Below are positions 28,201-35,460 of a stretch of 63,138 nt of DNA, piece by piece. The position numbers and the translations under genes are program-made. The stretch spans positions 1 through 63,138 of the forward strand of contig RQAP01000016.1 in assembly GCA_008671135.1 (NCBI GenBank). Direction: 5' to 3'. Below the pieces are notes generated by a model that made no database searches, had not been told where the DNA came from, and saw only the letters and a program-made list of their open reading frames with translations. The stretch comes from Collinsella aerofaciens (GTDB lineage Bacteria; Actinomycetota; Coriobacteriia; Coriobacteriales; Coriobacteriaceae). The number at the start of each line of letters is the position of its first letter. Positions within the stretch are counted from its first letter, which is position 1.

Positions 28201-30491
28201 TTGGTGAGCGTGTCGTTAAGCAGGAAGCCCTTGGGCGCCGAGACCTCCTTTAGGAAGTAGGCGCCCTTCACGAGCGGCTTGTTGCAGTCGCTCGTACACG
28301 GGAATATGCCCGCCCCTTCGAGCTGGATCGGGTTGCTGACCTGCCCCGTCGTCAAGGTGTCGTAGGGGATCTGGTCGCCGTTGAGCACGACTTTGCCGTT
28401 CGCGTCTGTTGTCACCTGACCGTCCGTGTACAAGCCGAACTTCGCACCGTCTACGGGGTTGCCCTCGGTATCGGTCTTCTGCACGAACAGGCGGTTCTGG
28501 ATGTTCGTGACGAGCAGGCTCGTGGCGAACTGCCGCTTAAAGTTCACCTGGTCACCGGGGAGGTCATCACTGAACACATGGACCGTGTTGTCCGTATTCG
28601 CGTCGGCGATGGAGCTCGCCGTTGTGTAGTAGATGGCCACCGCGTACTCGGCATTCTTGCGGGCATCACCGCTCAGCAAGTAGTAGTACTTGGAGATGTC
28701 ACCGGGCAGATACGGAATCTCTACCTGGTACTGGCCGCTAGTGTTGAGCGTGAAGGCGTACAGGTCCTTCTTCGCCGCCTCGATGGCGCCGGCCATGCCC
28801 TGGGCGCCGGCGAGGGTATACCCCTTCGTCGGGTCGCCCGACACGGCGTGCCAGGCGTTCTTGCTTTTATCGCGCTTGAAAACTACTGCGAACAGGGTGC
28901 CGCGCTTCATATCAACAGTATTGCCTGGCTTCATCGAGTCATCGTCCGTCTGGTACACGGTCGACGGCGCGGTGATGGTCTCCTTCGAGCCGGCGAACGC
29001 ACCGCTCTGCCAAACGGAGCTGTCCGCGTCCATACCGCCGCGGTTGATGATGACGCCGCCCGCGCCGTTCTCGTCGCTCGCGGGCACGTACTCGAACTGC
29101 ATGCTACCGTCCGTTGCCGTGAGGCTCGAGCGGTGACCTTCGGGCACCTTTGTTTCCTTCAGGAGGTAGTACCGGCAATTATGGTCTTTACTATAAAGGT
29201 CATCGAAGTTGATAACGCCGTTGTCCACTTTATTCGTGAGCGTCAGTTGTCCATTCGCGTCCGTGGTGCCGGAGCCAAGTAGTTTTTCCGAATTAGTAGT
29301 CGTGTCAGCGAAGCTCTTGTCTGTCTTGTACAGCTCGAACTGAGCGCCCTCCACCAGACCGCCATCCTGGTCGAACTTGATAATGTCGGACTCGGGAACC
29401 GTCACGAGGTTGTACTTGAGCTTCATGTTGGAGTCGGTGGCGCCACGCTCCAAGTAGAAGAACTTGAGCGTGTGGCTGGTATCGTTAGCGAAGGTGTTGC
29501 CAGTGAAGCCCGAAGTGCCCCGCCCCGCTTCCTGGAACTTTCTTAACAGCGTGCCGTTTGGGGAATCGTTAACCTTAATCTGGCCCGTTTGGAAGTCAAT
29601 GGTCAGCTTAGCACTGGTGTGGATGCCGCCAATGTCGCCCACGAGGACATCGTCAATGAACACCCAGACGTCGTCGTCGCCGGCGAACTCAAAGGTCATG
29701 GGATCGCCAGCGTTCGTTTTGCCATCCGTCGGCTGCACGAAGCGCGATGACATGGAGAGGCCGAAATAATGGTTGAGGGGTTTGCCATCGTTATAATTCG
29801 AGTCGCCGTTGTTCGACGACGTAATGCCGTTCCGGACGAGGCGGCCGTTCTCCTCCTTGAATACCTTATCGGCCGCATCGAAGGGGAAGAACTGGCCTCC
29901 ATTTTGAGAGCCAGCCCCCGCTTGCCCAACGCCGGCGACTTCGTAGACATCAAATGCATTCTTATTGACGTTGTACGCCGCGTAGTTCTTCGAGCTGTCA
30001 TACTCGTAGTAGCCGCCCTTGGCCTGCAACAGACCCGTCACGCCCATATGGGATATCTTGCCCGTCTGGGCGGAGGAATCAAACAGGTAGCCGAGGGATT
30101 CTCCGCCCCAGCTGTCGGTGAGTTTCGGGTAACCGCCGGTAAGAACGTTGTTCACGATACCGGAGCGAGGAGAGGAGCCGCCCGTATACCGGTTGAGATC
30201 CTCACTGGCTCCCTGATCCTTGAACTTGAAGCGGTGGCCCTTGTTGATGCCGTCGGATCCACTGACCGACAGGTGATCCTCCGAATTCACCCAGTAATCA
30301 AACAGGTTGATTGTTGTCCCCGAAGGCGAAATCGTCGGAACCATGTGGTTCGGAAACGGAACCGTATGGTCCGAAACCTTCGCCTCCGCGCGGGTCGGCA
30401 GGAAGAAACTCGCCGTCAGCGCGATGGCGAGGGCCAGAACAATCGCATATGGCGAGACCGGGCGCAGCCCGCGACGACGGTCATAAGACAT
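22275..30491 (-). CDS. Giant LPXTG surface protein with pilin-type repeats
   Basis: A 2738-residue cell-wall adhesin. The signal peptide is at residues 1-35 (hydrophobic YAIVLALAIALTASFF, cleavage near RAEA-K). A fibro-slime/PA14-like head at about 50-370 carries FAGDDDVWVFIDDVLVGDIGG and FFYLERGATDSNM. SpaA/Cna-B-like domains follow (KFDQDGGLVEGAQFELYKT; VQKTDTEGNPVDGAKFGLYT...LKEVSAPKGF), then a TKKVDVPDG domain. From about 1063 to 2670 there are 13 Spy0128/FctA-like repeats, each with a lysine in an ATK-type strand and an asparagine in F(T)NTY, the pattern that forms internal isopeptide bonds. It ends LPYTG, a TM helix and RRRNR, for sortase. No sortase gene is in the window. ATG 30491 gives a normal signal peptide but has only GGTGG upstream. 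A leader ORF overlaps it. Confidence 0.92.
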   Translation of the reverse strand: MSYDRRRGLRPVSPYAIVLALAIALTASFFLPTRAEAKVSDHTVPFPNHMVPTISPSGTTINLFDYWVNSEDHLSVSGSDGINKGHRFKFKDQGASEDLNRYTGGSSPRSGIVNNVLTGGYPKLTDSWGGESLGYLFDSSAQTGKISHMGVTGLLQAKGGYYEYDSSKNYAAYNVNKNAFDVYEVAGVGQAGAGSQNGGQFFPFDAADKVFKEENGRLVRNGITSSNNGDSNYNDGKPLNHYFGLSMSSRFVQPTDGKTNAGDPMTFEFAGDDDVWVFIDDVLVGDIGGIHTSAKLTIDFQTGQIKVNDSPNGTLLRKFQEAGRGTSGFTGNTFANDTSHTLKFFYLERGATDSNMKLKYNLVTVPESDIIKFDQDGGLVEGAQFELYKTDKSFADTTTNSEKLLGSGTTDANGQLTLTNKVDNGVINFDDLYSKDHNCRYYLLKETKVPEGHRSSLTATDGSMQFEYVPASDENGAGGVIINRGGMDADSSVWQSGAFAGSKETITAPSTVYQTDDDSMKPGNTVDMKRGTLFAVVFKRDKSKNAWHAVSGDPTKGYTLAGAQGMAGAIEAAKKDLYAFTLNTSGQYQVEIPYLPGDISKYYYLLSGDARKNAEYAVAIYYTTASSIADANTDNTVHVFSDDLPGDQVNFKRQFATSLLVTNIQNRLFVQKTDTEGNPVDGAKFGLYTDGQVTTDANGKVVLNGDQIPYDTLTTGQVSNPIQLEGAGIFPCTSDCNKPLVKGAYFLKEVSAPKGFLLNDTLTKVIVDDYGVHADAGTADDGVSTFVGPGTLMKSLGQFGAEGDIDNTLTWIKGMRQTSDGVTDGGNLSWSDVDSAGAGDTVHLKYGANGRIYQYGPTKAGEPYRLETETGWIRMGITQDEPGVTNAKGARADLGDMNLNALFTGATCVRVANEREASLEVTKKVDVPDGLTGNKDAGFTFNFTVPAGKTYKAAVFEKAGTAGERRVGNVFNLTNGYSQTIKADETIRVYGLSEDDEYTVQELTGADQMPAGYKLTGRKQGATDLKDAGDSVTGKIAKQNTDGTLAEANKLVFTNTYTAEASDKLTPQVTKKISGTERTDKKFSFTLAATSKTKDKIDAGDLEDDGLKGDTPSESKTTKGEITGKDGQPLNFSDMTFNKAGDYTFTLTEAHGEDDDPNTTGVQNAGWTMDDSTYTVTVKVEDKNAKLTVTGVAVEKDGDDKSETLEVKKGKVNLATFTNSYAAKGSVTLAAKKHFTGGALAGNDFSFALYKGDKAEGTPLETVTNDENGNITFQPINYTEAGDYDYTIKEVKGADPTVVYDGQEVKVKVSVTDNKNGTLGATATYGGDEAVPTFTNSKPTTDVTVEATKTLTGKALTDGAFAFGLYDQAGNEVAKGANDRDGKVKLTVKGLNLGEYDYTLKEVAGSDSTITYDSTEVRVHVSVKAEGDKAKATVTYDGKNDIPTFKNTYQPAETSVTLAAKKAYVKSDSTPAALKGGEFAFDLYEGDLTAEQLKGKQPIRSAKNGEDGTVTFPAINYTKAGEYKYTIVEKKGDLSHVTFDDAVHHAAVKVMDKAGKLDAAVAYDGDKADAPTFTNTYTAKGSVELTATKVVAVAPGFTHDTKLKGGEYTFELKDADGKVLDTAKNEADGTVKFTRDFELADLGGAASKDFAYTIAEKTGAEAGMVYDNHTLTYTVTVTDDGAGTLTATPQVTSGDKTFTNTYHPKETSVTLKATKRFTGGELAGSDFTFQLLDKDGSVVQTVQNEKDGKVAFAAIDYATPGDHDYTIKEVKGADSTVVYDAKGVKVHVKVTDEKGELKATVTYDGEKAVPTFTNTKPTADVTVEATKVLAGKDLTADAFTFGLYDQDGNEDARGTNDKNGKVKLTVKGLNLGEYDYTLKEEKAGQSVDGVAYDAKKVKVYVKVEQNQDDNNKTKVTVTYDGTATAPTFNNTYTAKGSVELTATKTIKVADGFDHTTKPADGEFTFDLKDAAGNVIATAKNDANGKVCFTREFQLSDLDGAASKDFTYTIVEQPGAEPGMVYDNHALTYTVTVTDGGNGALNAKAIVTSASGSDTFTNTYQPAATGLALGAQKSYVKKDDNTPIVPKDGEFTFDVYEGKMTAEQLAGAKPVRTATNGADGSVNFDAFSYAKPGTYEYTIVERKGDLAYVTYDDAVHHAVVTVVDNAGTLQASVAYDGADATKPTFTNTYKAKATNSGAIALTKSVDVHDGSYQLKAGDFAFELVGSDGTVLQTQKNDAKGKVYFNELTFDHAGTFPFTVREVQPTDGAPGVPGVTYTGKTYTLTYVVKDNNDGKLVVESSTVKPSEGTENGVTPNTMTFANSYQPGQTSYQISGTKVLENADPATTRTPADGEFTFALIDVATGQEIDRTTNVGKAFTFKAISYTATGSHAYQVKEVAGQDGTITYSDAVLDVTVNVTDDGSGQLTATANKTAADLTFTNTYTPTATTATITGTKALTGRDLAEGEFFFDLKDADGNVVQTVQNGADGTFGFAPLQLDKVGTYVYTVSERAGATANGVTYDTTVFTATVTVTENAETHALEAQVAYSKGGKAADAVAFSNSYAPAATEVKLGASKVLSGEDLKEGQFSFQLKDADGKVLQTAKNAADGTVGFEAISYDKPGTYAYSISEVDDGQKNVTYDAAEHRVTVTVTDDGAGHLVATVTYDGAVAPVFKNTYTPPTTPPTEPPTNPPSKSPVPKEEKPGLPYTGDTSLSPMALGGIAGGAVVLIAAGVILRRRNR
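22470..27300 (-). repeat. 13 tandem pilin-type domain repeats in the adhesin gene
   Basis: Units of about 370 nt each end in a codon block for F-x-N-(T/S)-Y. Some units are nearly identical in DNA: 24851-24914 equals 26285-26348 over 64 nt, and 24661-24704 equals 25726-25769 over 44 nt. Such identity allows gain or loss of whole units by recombination. Confidence 0.8.
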
Positions 30492-30603
30492 GACGGACCA
30501 CCGCTCGCGCGGCCGATGTCCACCAGGAAGTTCCCTGCTGGGACACCCCCCCCCCGATAACATTATTCACGAGTAGAGACGTCGTCTCTCTGAGCTCCTG
30601 CAT
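30481..30603 (-). CDS. Leader ORF with poly-G tract, overlapping the adhesin start
   Basis: A 40-codon ORF beginning MQELRETTSLLVNNV and then reading through GGG codons. Its ATG at 30603 has GGGGAGG five nt upstream, the best ribosome site in this region. It crosses the G10 tract and stops at 30481, 11 nt past the adhesin ATG, in another frame. With ten G the two frames are coupled but separate. With nine (or twelve) G the leader would be fused in frame to the adhesin. With eleven it would read the third frame. The overlap and SD are seen directly; the switching role is inferred. Confidence 0.65.
   Translation of the reverse strand: MQELRETTSLLVNNVIGGGVSQQGTSWWTSAARAVVRHVL
30546..30555 (-). 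repeat. Homopolymer tract of ten G (minus strand)
   Basis: Ten consecutive C on the plus strand lie 55 nt upstream of the adhesin ATG and inside the leader ORF. Runs of this length are prone to slipped-strand copying, so the count is expected to vary between cells. Confidence 0.8.
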
Positions 30604-30629
30604 AATTTCCTCCCCAGCCACACGGTGAC

Positions 30630-30661
30630 CTGCCTGGGCACCCCCCGGAGGGCCGAGGCAG
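30630..30661 (-). promoter_or_regulatory. Hairpin in the adhesin 5' leader
   Basis: Stem CTGCCT / AGGCAG with GC-rich inner pairing, 15 nt upstream of the strong SD of the leader ORF. It may affect access to that SD. Confidence 0.35.
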
Positions 30662-30720
30662 TCTGACACATGCCCGCAGTCGTTCAAGAAATACCAACCC
30701 CAGCATATGCTTCTGAAGAT

Positions 30721-30726
30721 ATTATA
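30721..30726 (-). promoter_or_regulatory. -10 element of a likely adhesin promoter
   Basis: A perfect TATAAT on the minus strand lies in a very AT-rich stretch (30710-30755) of a GC-rich region. No good -35 is seen 17 nt upstream (TAAAAA). The transcript would begin about 110 nt before the leader ORF. Confidence 0.5.
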
Positions 30727-30804
30727 GTCTTTTTATATAACAGTTTTTATCTCATTACCGACGAAACCGGTTGCCAGTTGCCGGCTCAATCCCTTTGTCG
30801 CATT

Positions 30805-32232
30805 CTAGAGCGTGTGGAGCAGGGCGATGAGGAAGCGGATGCCTTGGAGGTAGGCGCGACGGGTGATGCGCTCGTTGGTGCCGTGGACGCCGCGGTCGCA
30901 TTCGTCATCGTCGACCACAAAGGCGGAGAAGCGGATGCACTCGTGGCAAATGCGCTGGTAGTTGGCGGCGTCGGTTGCACCAATCACGGTCGAGGGCACG
31001 ATGCTCATCGGCTCTTGGCCCACCGCAGACGATCCGTTTTCCTCCGTCCCCCTGGGATCACGGAAATAGCGGGTGGCAATGGCGCGAACGGCCTCGAGCC
31101 CCGGACCGCCCACGCGCGGGGACGGCGAGGGCTCGGAGCTGCCGGGACCCAGCTCGACCTCGACTCGGCCAGCGAGCCCAGCGGCGGCAACGGCCTCGCG
31201 GCAGCAGGCCACGACATCGGCCACGCTCGTACCCTCGAGCATGCGGAAGTTAATGTTGGCCCACATATCCTGCGGCATTACGTTGGCGCCGGTGCTGCCA
31301 CCCTCGATCTGCGTGGGCGCGCAGGTGGTCGTCACCAGCGGATAGAGCTTTTTGCTGGCGAGGCAATCGCGGACAATGGCATCCCCGTTGGCGGCAATTT
31401 CATCGGCCGTGTAGAGCCCCAACTCGACGAGTTGGGCGGCAAGCAAGTCGGTCACGCGCGTCGGCCACTCGATATCGCAGATTGCGGTGATGGCACGGCT
31501 GAGCACCTCGAGTGAAGTGCCCCCGTAGGGGTTGGAGGAATGCCCGCCCTCGCTACGCGTCCTCAACACGATATCGGCGTAGCCCTTCTCCGCGAGATCG
31601 GCATGCATAAGCCAGCCCTCGCCCGCGCCGTACTCGGCAGCCGGAACGATGCGGTAGTCGCCCTCGTCGATCAGGTACTCAAGCTCAATGCCGCGCTCTT
31701 CGAGCACGCGGCCGATGGCACCCGCACCGAACTGCGTGGTTTCCTCGTCCTGGCCAAAAGCCAGCAGCAGGGTGCGCTCGTGCTCCCAGCCGTGTGCGAG
31801 CGCATACTCAACCGCCTCGAGAATGCCTGCGACCTGGTCTTTCATATCGATGGCGCCGCGACCCCAAATGTAGGTGTCGTCCACATGTCCGCTAAAGGGG
31901 ACATGCGTCCAGTCAGCCTCGGTGCCGGGTACCACGGGAACCACGTCCATGTGGCCCATGAGCATGACGGGTTTGAGGGCAGGGTCGGAACCGCTAAGCG
32001 TCACCAATAGCGAATGGTCGATAAGCTCGACCTTACCCGCCGTAAATACGTGCGGCCAAGCCTGCTGCATATACGCGCGCAGGTCGTCGAACGGCTGCCA
32101 GTTCACCGCCTCGGCATCCATACTCGAGATGGTCGGAAACGACAGCACGCGGCCCAGGTGCTCGCACGCACCAGCTTCGTCCAAATCGGCAAAATCATCC
32201 TCATGCGCAAAGAAGCGCCAAACCTCGGCCAT
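30805..32232 (-). CDS. M20-family metallopeptidase
   Basis: A 475-residue zinc peptidase related to carboxypeptidase Ss1/PM20D1-type enzymes. The metal motifs are MLMGHMDVVPV (about 95), WGRGAIDMKDQ, QDEETTQFGA and DEGDYR, with GGHSSNP in the dimer domain. It has no signal peptide and probably cleaves peptides or N-acyl amino acids in the cytoplasm. ATG 32232 has AAAGGAT upstream. It lies 73 nt downstream of an amino-acid ABC importer operon on the same strand, behind a hairpin at 32257-32281. A link to imported amino-acid derivatives is inferred. Confidence 0.85.
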   Translation of the reverse strand: MAEVWRFFAHEDDFADLDEAGACEHLGRVLSFPTISSMDAEAVNWQPFDDLRAYMQQAWPHVFTAGKVELIDHSLLVTLSGSDPALKPVMLMGHMDVVPVVPGTEADWTHVPFSGHVDDTYIWGRGAIDMKDQVAGILEAVEYALAHGWEHERTLLLAFGQDEETTQFGAGAIGRVLEERGIELEYLIDEGDYRIVPAAEYGAGEGWLMHADLAEKGYADIVLRTRSEGGHSSNPYGGTSLEVLSRAITAICDIEWPTRVTDLLAAQLVELGLYTADEIAANGDAIVRDCLASKKLYPLVTTTCAPTQIEGGSTGANVMPQDMWANINFRMLEGTSVADVVACCREAVAAAGLAGRVEVELGPGSSEPSPSPRVGGPGLEAVRAIATRYFRDPRGTEENGSSAVGQEPMSIVPSTVIGATDAANYQRICHECIRFSAFVVDDDECDRGVHGTNERITRRAYLQGIRFLIALLHTL

Positions 32233-32304
32233 GACATCCTTTCGATTGTGATGACGAGGGCCGCCCCACCGGAGCGGCCCTGCCACATAAGCGTTTGCGG
32301 TCGG

Positions 32305-33090
32305 TTACTTGTCCTCGAGATAACGCGAGAGGAACTCGCGGGTGCGCTGGTGCTTAGGGTTGCCGAAGAGCTCGGCCGGCGCGGCATCCTCGAGCACCAC
32401 GCCCTTGTCCATGAAGACCACGCGGTCGGACACCGTGCGGGCAAAGGCCATCTCGTGCGTGACGACGACCATGGTCATGCCGTCGGCAGCGAGCTTGCGC
32501 ATGACCTCGAGTACCTCGCCCACGATCTCGGGGTCGAGTGCGGAGGTCGGCTCGTCGAACAGCATGATCTGCGGGTTCATGCATAGGGCACGAGCGATGG
32601 CCACGCGCTGTTTTTGACCACCGGACAGGCGACCCACGGCGGCGTGCGCGAACTTTTCGAGCCCTACGCTCGCCAGATGCTCCAGCGCGACCTTCTCGGC
32701 CTCGGCCTTGCTCATCTTTTTGAGCGTGACGGGCGCGAGCGTGCAGTTGTCGAGCACATCCATGTTGTTGAACAGGTTAAAGCCCTGGAACACCATGCCG
32801 ATGTCCTCGCGCAGCTTGTTGATGTTGCAGCGCTCGGCCGTGAGGTCCTGGCCGTGGAACCAAATGTGGCCCGCGTCCGGGGTCTCGAGCAGGTTGAGGC
32901 AGCGCAGAAAGGTCGATTTGCCCGAGCCCGAGGCGCCGATAATGGTGACGACCTCGCCGGGGTTAACGGACAGGTCGATGCCCTTGAGCACCTCGAGCGA
33001 GCCGAAGCTCTTGCGCAGGCCCTCGACGCGGATGAGCGGCTCATTGGTCTGTGCGGCGGCCGCGGTGCCGGTAGTGGCGGTATCTGCCAT
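32305..33090 (-). CDS. Polar amino acid ABC transporter, ATP-binding protein
   Basis: A 261-residue GlnQ/HisP-type ATPase. Walker A is GASGSGKST, the signature is LSGGQKQRVAIARAL, Walker B is IMLFDEPTSALD and the H-loop is VVVTHEMAFA. ATG 33090 has GAGGAGAA upstream. The upstream in-frame codons overlap the permease gene and are not family-like. It is the last gene of a three-gene importer. Confidence 0.93.
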   Translation of the reverse strand: MADTATTGTAAAAQTNEPLIRVEGLRKSFGSLEVLKGIDLSVNPGEVVTIIGASGSGKSTFLRCLNLLETPDAGHIWFHGQDLTAERCNINKLREDIGMVFQGFNLFNNMDVLDNCTLAPVTLKKMSKAEAEKVALEHLASVGLEKFAHAAVGRLSGGQKQRVAIARALCMNPQIMLFDEPTSALDPEIVGEVLEVMRKLAADGMTMVVVTHEMAFARTVSDRVVFMDKGVVLEDAAPAELFGNPKHQRTREFLSRYLEDK

Positions 33091-33112
33091 GATGATTCTC
33101 CTCGTCTTTAGC

Positions 33113-34261
33113 CTAGTTGGAGCTGGGCAGCGTGATCGGAGCCTCGGCGCCGAGCTTTTTGCCAAAGGCCTCGAGCAGGCGGCTCGCCACGAGCGTCAGG
33201 ATCAGGTAGACCACGAGCGCCACGCAGTAGACTTCCATCTGGCGATAGTACACGCCGGCGACGGTGGTGGTGGCGTACATGAGGTCGAACACGCCGATAA
33301 CCGAGAGCACCGACGAGTCCTTGATGTTGATAATGAGCTCGTTGGTGAGCGCCGGAATCGCGTTTTTAATGCCCTGGGGGAACACGACTTTGCGCATAGC
33401 TTGCCACTGCGACAGGCCCAGCGAGCGTGCTGCCTCGGCCTGGCCGGGATCGATGGACTCGATGCCGCCGCGCAGGACCTCCATCATGTAGGCGGTGGAG
33501 TTGAGCGAGATGGTGACGAGGCCGGCGGTGAAGGTGCTCCAAATCTGGTTGGCCTGGGCGGTCTCGAAGCCCATGCCGCGCAAAACGGTGAAGCCCGCGT
33601 AATAGATGAGCAGGCCCTGGACCATCATGGGCGTGCCGCGCACGATGGTGGAGTAGACGGTCGCAAAGCCGCGGCCGATACTCTTAAAGAAGCGCACCAG
33701 GTCGTTATCCACGCGGTCGAACGTCTGAATGCGTAGGAACACGAAGAGCAGCGCCAGGAAGAATGCGATGACGGTGCCAAAGGTGGCAAGCGCGATGGTG
33801 ATCTCGATACCGCGAATGAAGAAGTCCCCGCTCTTGTAGGTCATGTAGACCAGGCTCGACAAAAAGTCGCTGGGGTTGGAATCCGAGACAATGCTCACCT
33901 GCACCAGGTCGATAAACGACATGACGCAGCGGTCGATAAAGAAAACTGCCGCGATGGCGACCACGACGTAGCTGCCCAGGCGTGCGCCACGACGGCAGCG
34001 CTCGGATGCGAACGGCGACTTTTCGCGATAGTCGTTCCAGTGCATGAGCTTGGTGACCAGCGCCGCCGCCGACACGACGAGCCAGGCCCAAAGGATTGCC
34101 CAGAGGCAGTCTTGGAACACGCCCGTAGGCGCCAAGAAACTCATCGGCGTGGGGTTGCGCTGGCTAAACGCCAGGCCGAGCGCCGCGATGACGCTCGTGC
34201 CCAGGTATACATAACGGTGGTCGGCCTTGATAAAGGAGGCCAGGCGATTGATGGTTTTCAT
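33113..34261 (-). CDS. Polar amino acid ABC transporter, permease
   Basis: A 382-residue inner-membrane permease. The C-terminal half is a HisM/GlnP-type domain with the EAA-like loop SLGLSQWQAMRKVVFPQGIKNAIPAL and VYSTIVRGTPMMVQGLLIYY. The N-terminal 120 residues add extra membrane segments, longer than simple GlnP proteins. It lies between the binding protein (9 nt away) and the ATPase genes. Confidence 0.9.
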   Translation of the reverse strand: MKTINRLASFIKADHRYVYLGTSVIAALGLAFSQRNPTPMSFLAPTGVFQDCLWAILWAWLVVSAAALVTKLMHWNDYREKSPFASERCRRGARLGSYVVVAIAAVFFIDRCVMSFIDLVQVSIVSDSNPSDFLSSLVYMTYKSGDFFIRGIEITIALATFGTVIAFFLALLFVFLRIQTFDRVDNDLVRFFKSIGRGFATVYSTIVRGTPMMVQGLLIYYAGFTVLRGMGFETAQANQIWSTFTAGLVTISLNSTAYMMEVLRGGIESIDPGQAEAARSLGLSQWQAMRKVVFPQGIKNAIPALTNELIINIKDSSVLSVIGVFDLMYATTTVAGVYYRQMEVYCVALVVYLILTLVASRLLEAFGKKLGAEAPITLPSSN

Positions 34262-34270
34262 GCTGCCTCC

Positions 34271-35197
34271 CTATGCCGGCTGACGGTCGAGGCACGCGTC
34301 CCACATTTGGTCGCGCTCCTCTTGGCTAATGCCCTTGAGTGTCTTGTCGATGAGCTTAAGCAGCTTGTCCGAGCCCTTGCGGCAGCCGACGTTTGCCGTA
34401 ACTTCCTGCTTAAAGCCCTCGCCCTCGGCAAATCGAATCGGCACGATACCCGGGTTTTGGGCCATATAGCCCTTCTCGTTCTCGGTATTGTAGGTCACGG
34501 CGTCGCAGGTGCCCTGCAGCAGGTTCGAAAACACCGTGGGGACCGAATCGACCGGGTTCTTGTGGACAACGCCCGGGATCTCGTCGATGACGGTATCGAG
34601 CATGGTGTCCTTTTGGCCGAGGACCGTTGCGCCGCTAAAGTCGCTGAGCTTGGTCGCATTTTGGTAGGGCGAGCCCTCTTTTACGAACAGGCCAAAGTAG
34701 CCAATGAAGTACGGGTCGGAAAAGCCGACGGACTCCTCGCGCTCGGGCGTGGCGCTCATGCCGGCAATGATGAGGTCGATCTGGCCGTTGTTGAGCGAAT
34801 CGATAAGACCCGAGAAGCTCTGCTTGACGGCAACGGGCTCGCCACCGAGGGCCTTGCAGACGATCTTGGCGATCTGCACGTCGTAACCATCGGCATAGGC
34901 GCCCTGCACGTTGTCGATGGGGATAGTGTACTTGCTGGCTTCGGAGACCTGCCAGTTGTACGGGGCGTAGGCCGCCTCCATGCCGATGCGGATCTTGTCC
35001 TTGCCGATCACGGAATCGGACAGGTCGTCGCGACCGCCGCCCGTCGTGGGCTGGACCACTTCCAGCGTGGAGGGGCGCTGGCAACCGGCAAGTGCGCCGG
35101 CGACGACGGAAGCGCTCGCAGCGAGAGCGCTACCCAAAAAGATGCGACGGCTGCATACCGGCTGTGGATGCGCGTCGCGTTGATGGGGAGAATGCAT
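34271..35197 (-). CDS. Amino acid ABC transporter, substrate-binding lipoprotein
   Basis: A 308-residue solute-binding protein of family 3. The N-terminus has RRIFLGSALAASASVVAGALAGC, broken here only for mention: a twin-arginine pair, a hydrophobic core and the lipobox LAGC, so export is probably by Tat followed by lipid anchoring. The body has IRIGMEAAYAPYNW, GYDVQIAKIVCKAL and DLIIAGMSATPERE, typical of the family. ATG 35197 has GGGAAGG upstream. The ligand is not determined. Confidence 0.9.
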   Translation of the reverse strand: MHSPHQRDAHPQPVCSRRIFLGSALAASASVVAGALAGCQRPSTLEVVQPTTGGGRDDLSDSVIGKDKIRIGMEAAYAPYNWQVSEASKYTIPIDNVQGAYADGYDVQIAKIVCKALGGEPVAVKQSFSGLIDSLNNGQIDLIIAGMSATPEREESVGFSDPYFIGYFGLFVKEGSPYQNATKLSDFSGATVLGQKDTMLDTVIDEIPGVVHKNPVDSVPTVFSNLLQGTCDAVTYNTENEKGYMAQNPGIVPIRFAEGEGFKQEVTANVGCRKGSDKLLKLIDKTLKGISQEERDQMWDACLDRQPA

Positions 35198-35321
35198 AAT
35201 CTGCCTTCCCTGTTGAATCGTATGCTGACGACTTAACAGGATATACGCCAGCAACCAGCAGCGCAGCACAAGCTCGAAAAATTAATAGACACGCGGTAGT
35301 CATTGGGGACGCCGATGTTTT

Positions 35322-35456
35322 GGCAATGCCGGCGAGCGACGTCCAGAGCAAACAAGTGGCATGAAAAAGGCAAGGCATGACCAGAAGGTCTATGCCTTGC
35401 CTTTTGAATGACAACTTGTCGCTCTGGACGACGCGCAGCATCGACCGAGCGACGGA
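35322..35456. repeat. Interspersed hairpin repeat, copy C
   Basis: A long imperfect hairpin with core GGCATGACC / GGTCTATGCC and outer arms CGTCCAGAGC / GCTCTGGACG, then GCGCAGCATCGACCGAG. The inside matches copy A in inverted orientation. It lies between the binding-protein gene and the 3' end of the epimerase gene. The final small hairpin of copies A, B and D is absent. Confidence 0.6.
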
Positions 35457-35460
35457 ACCT

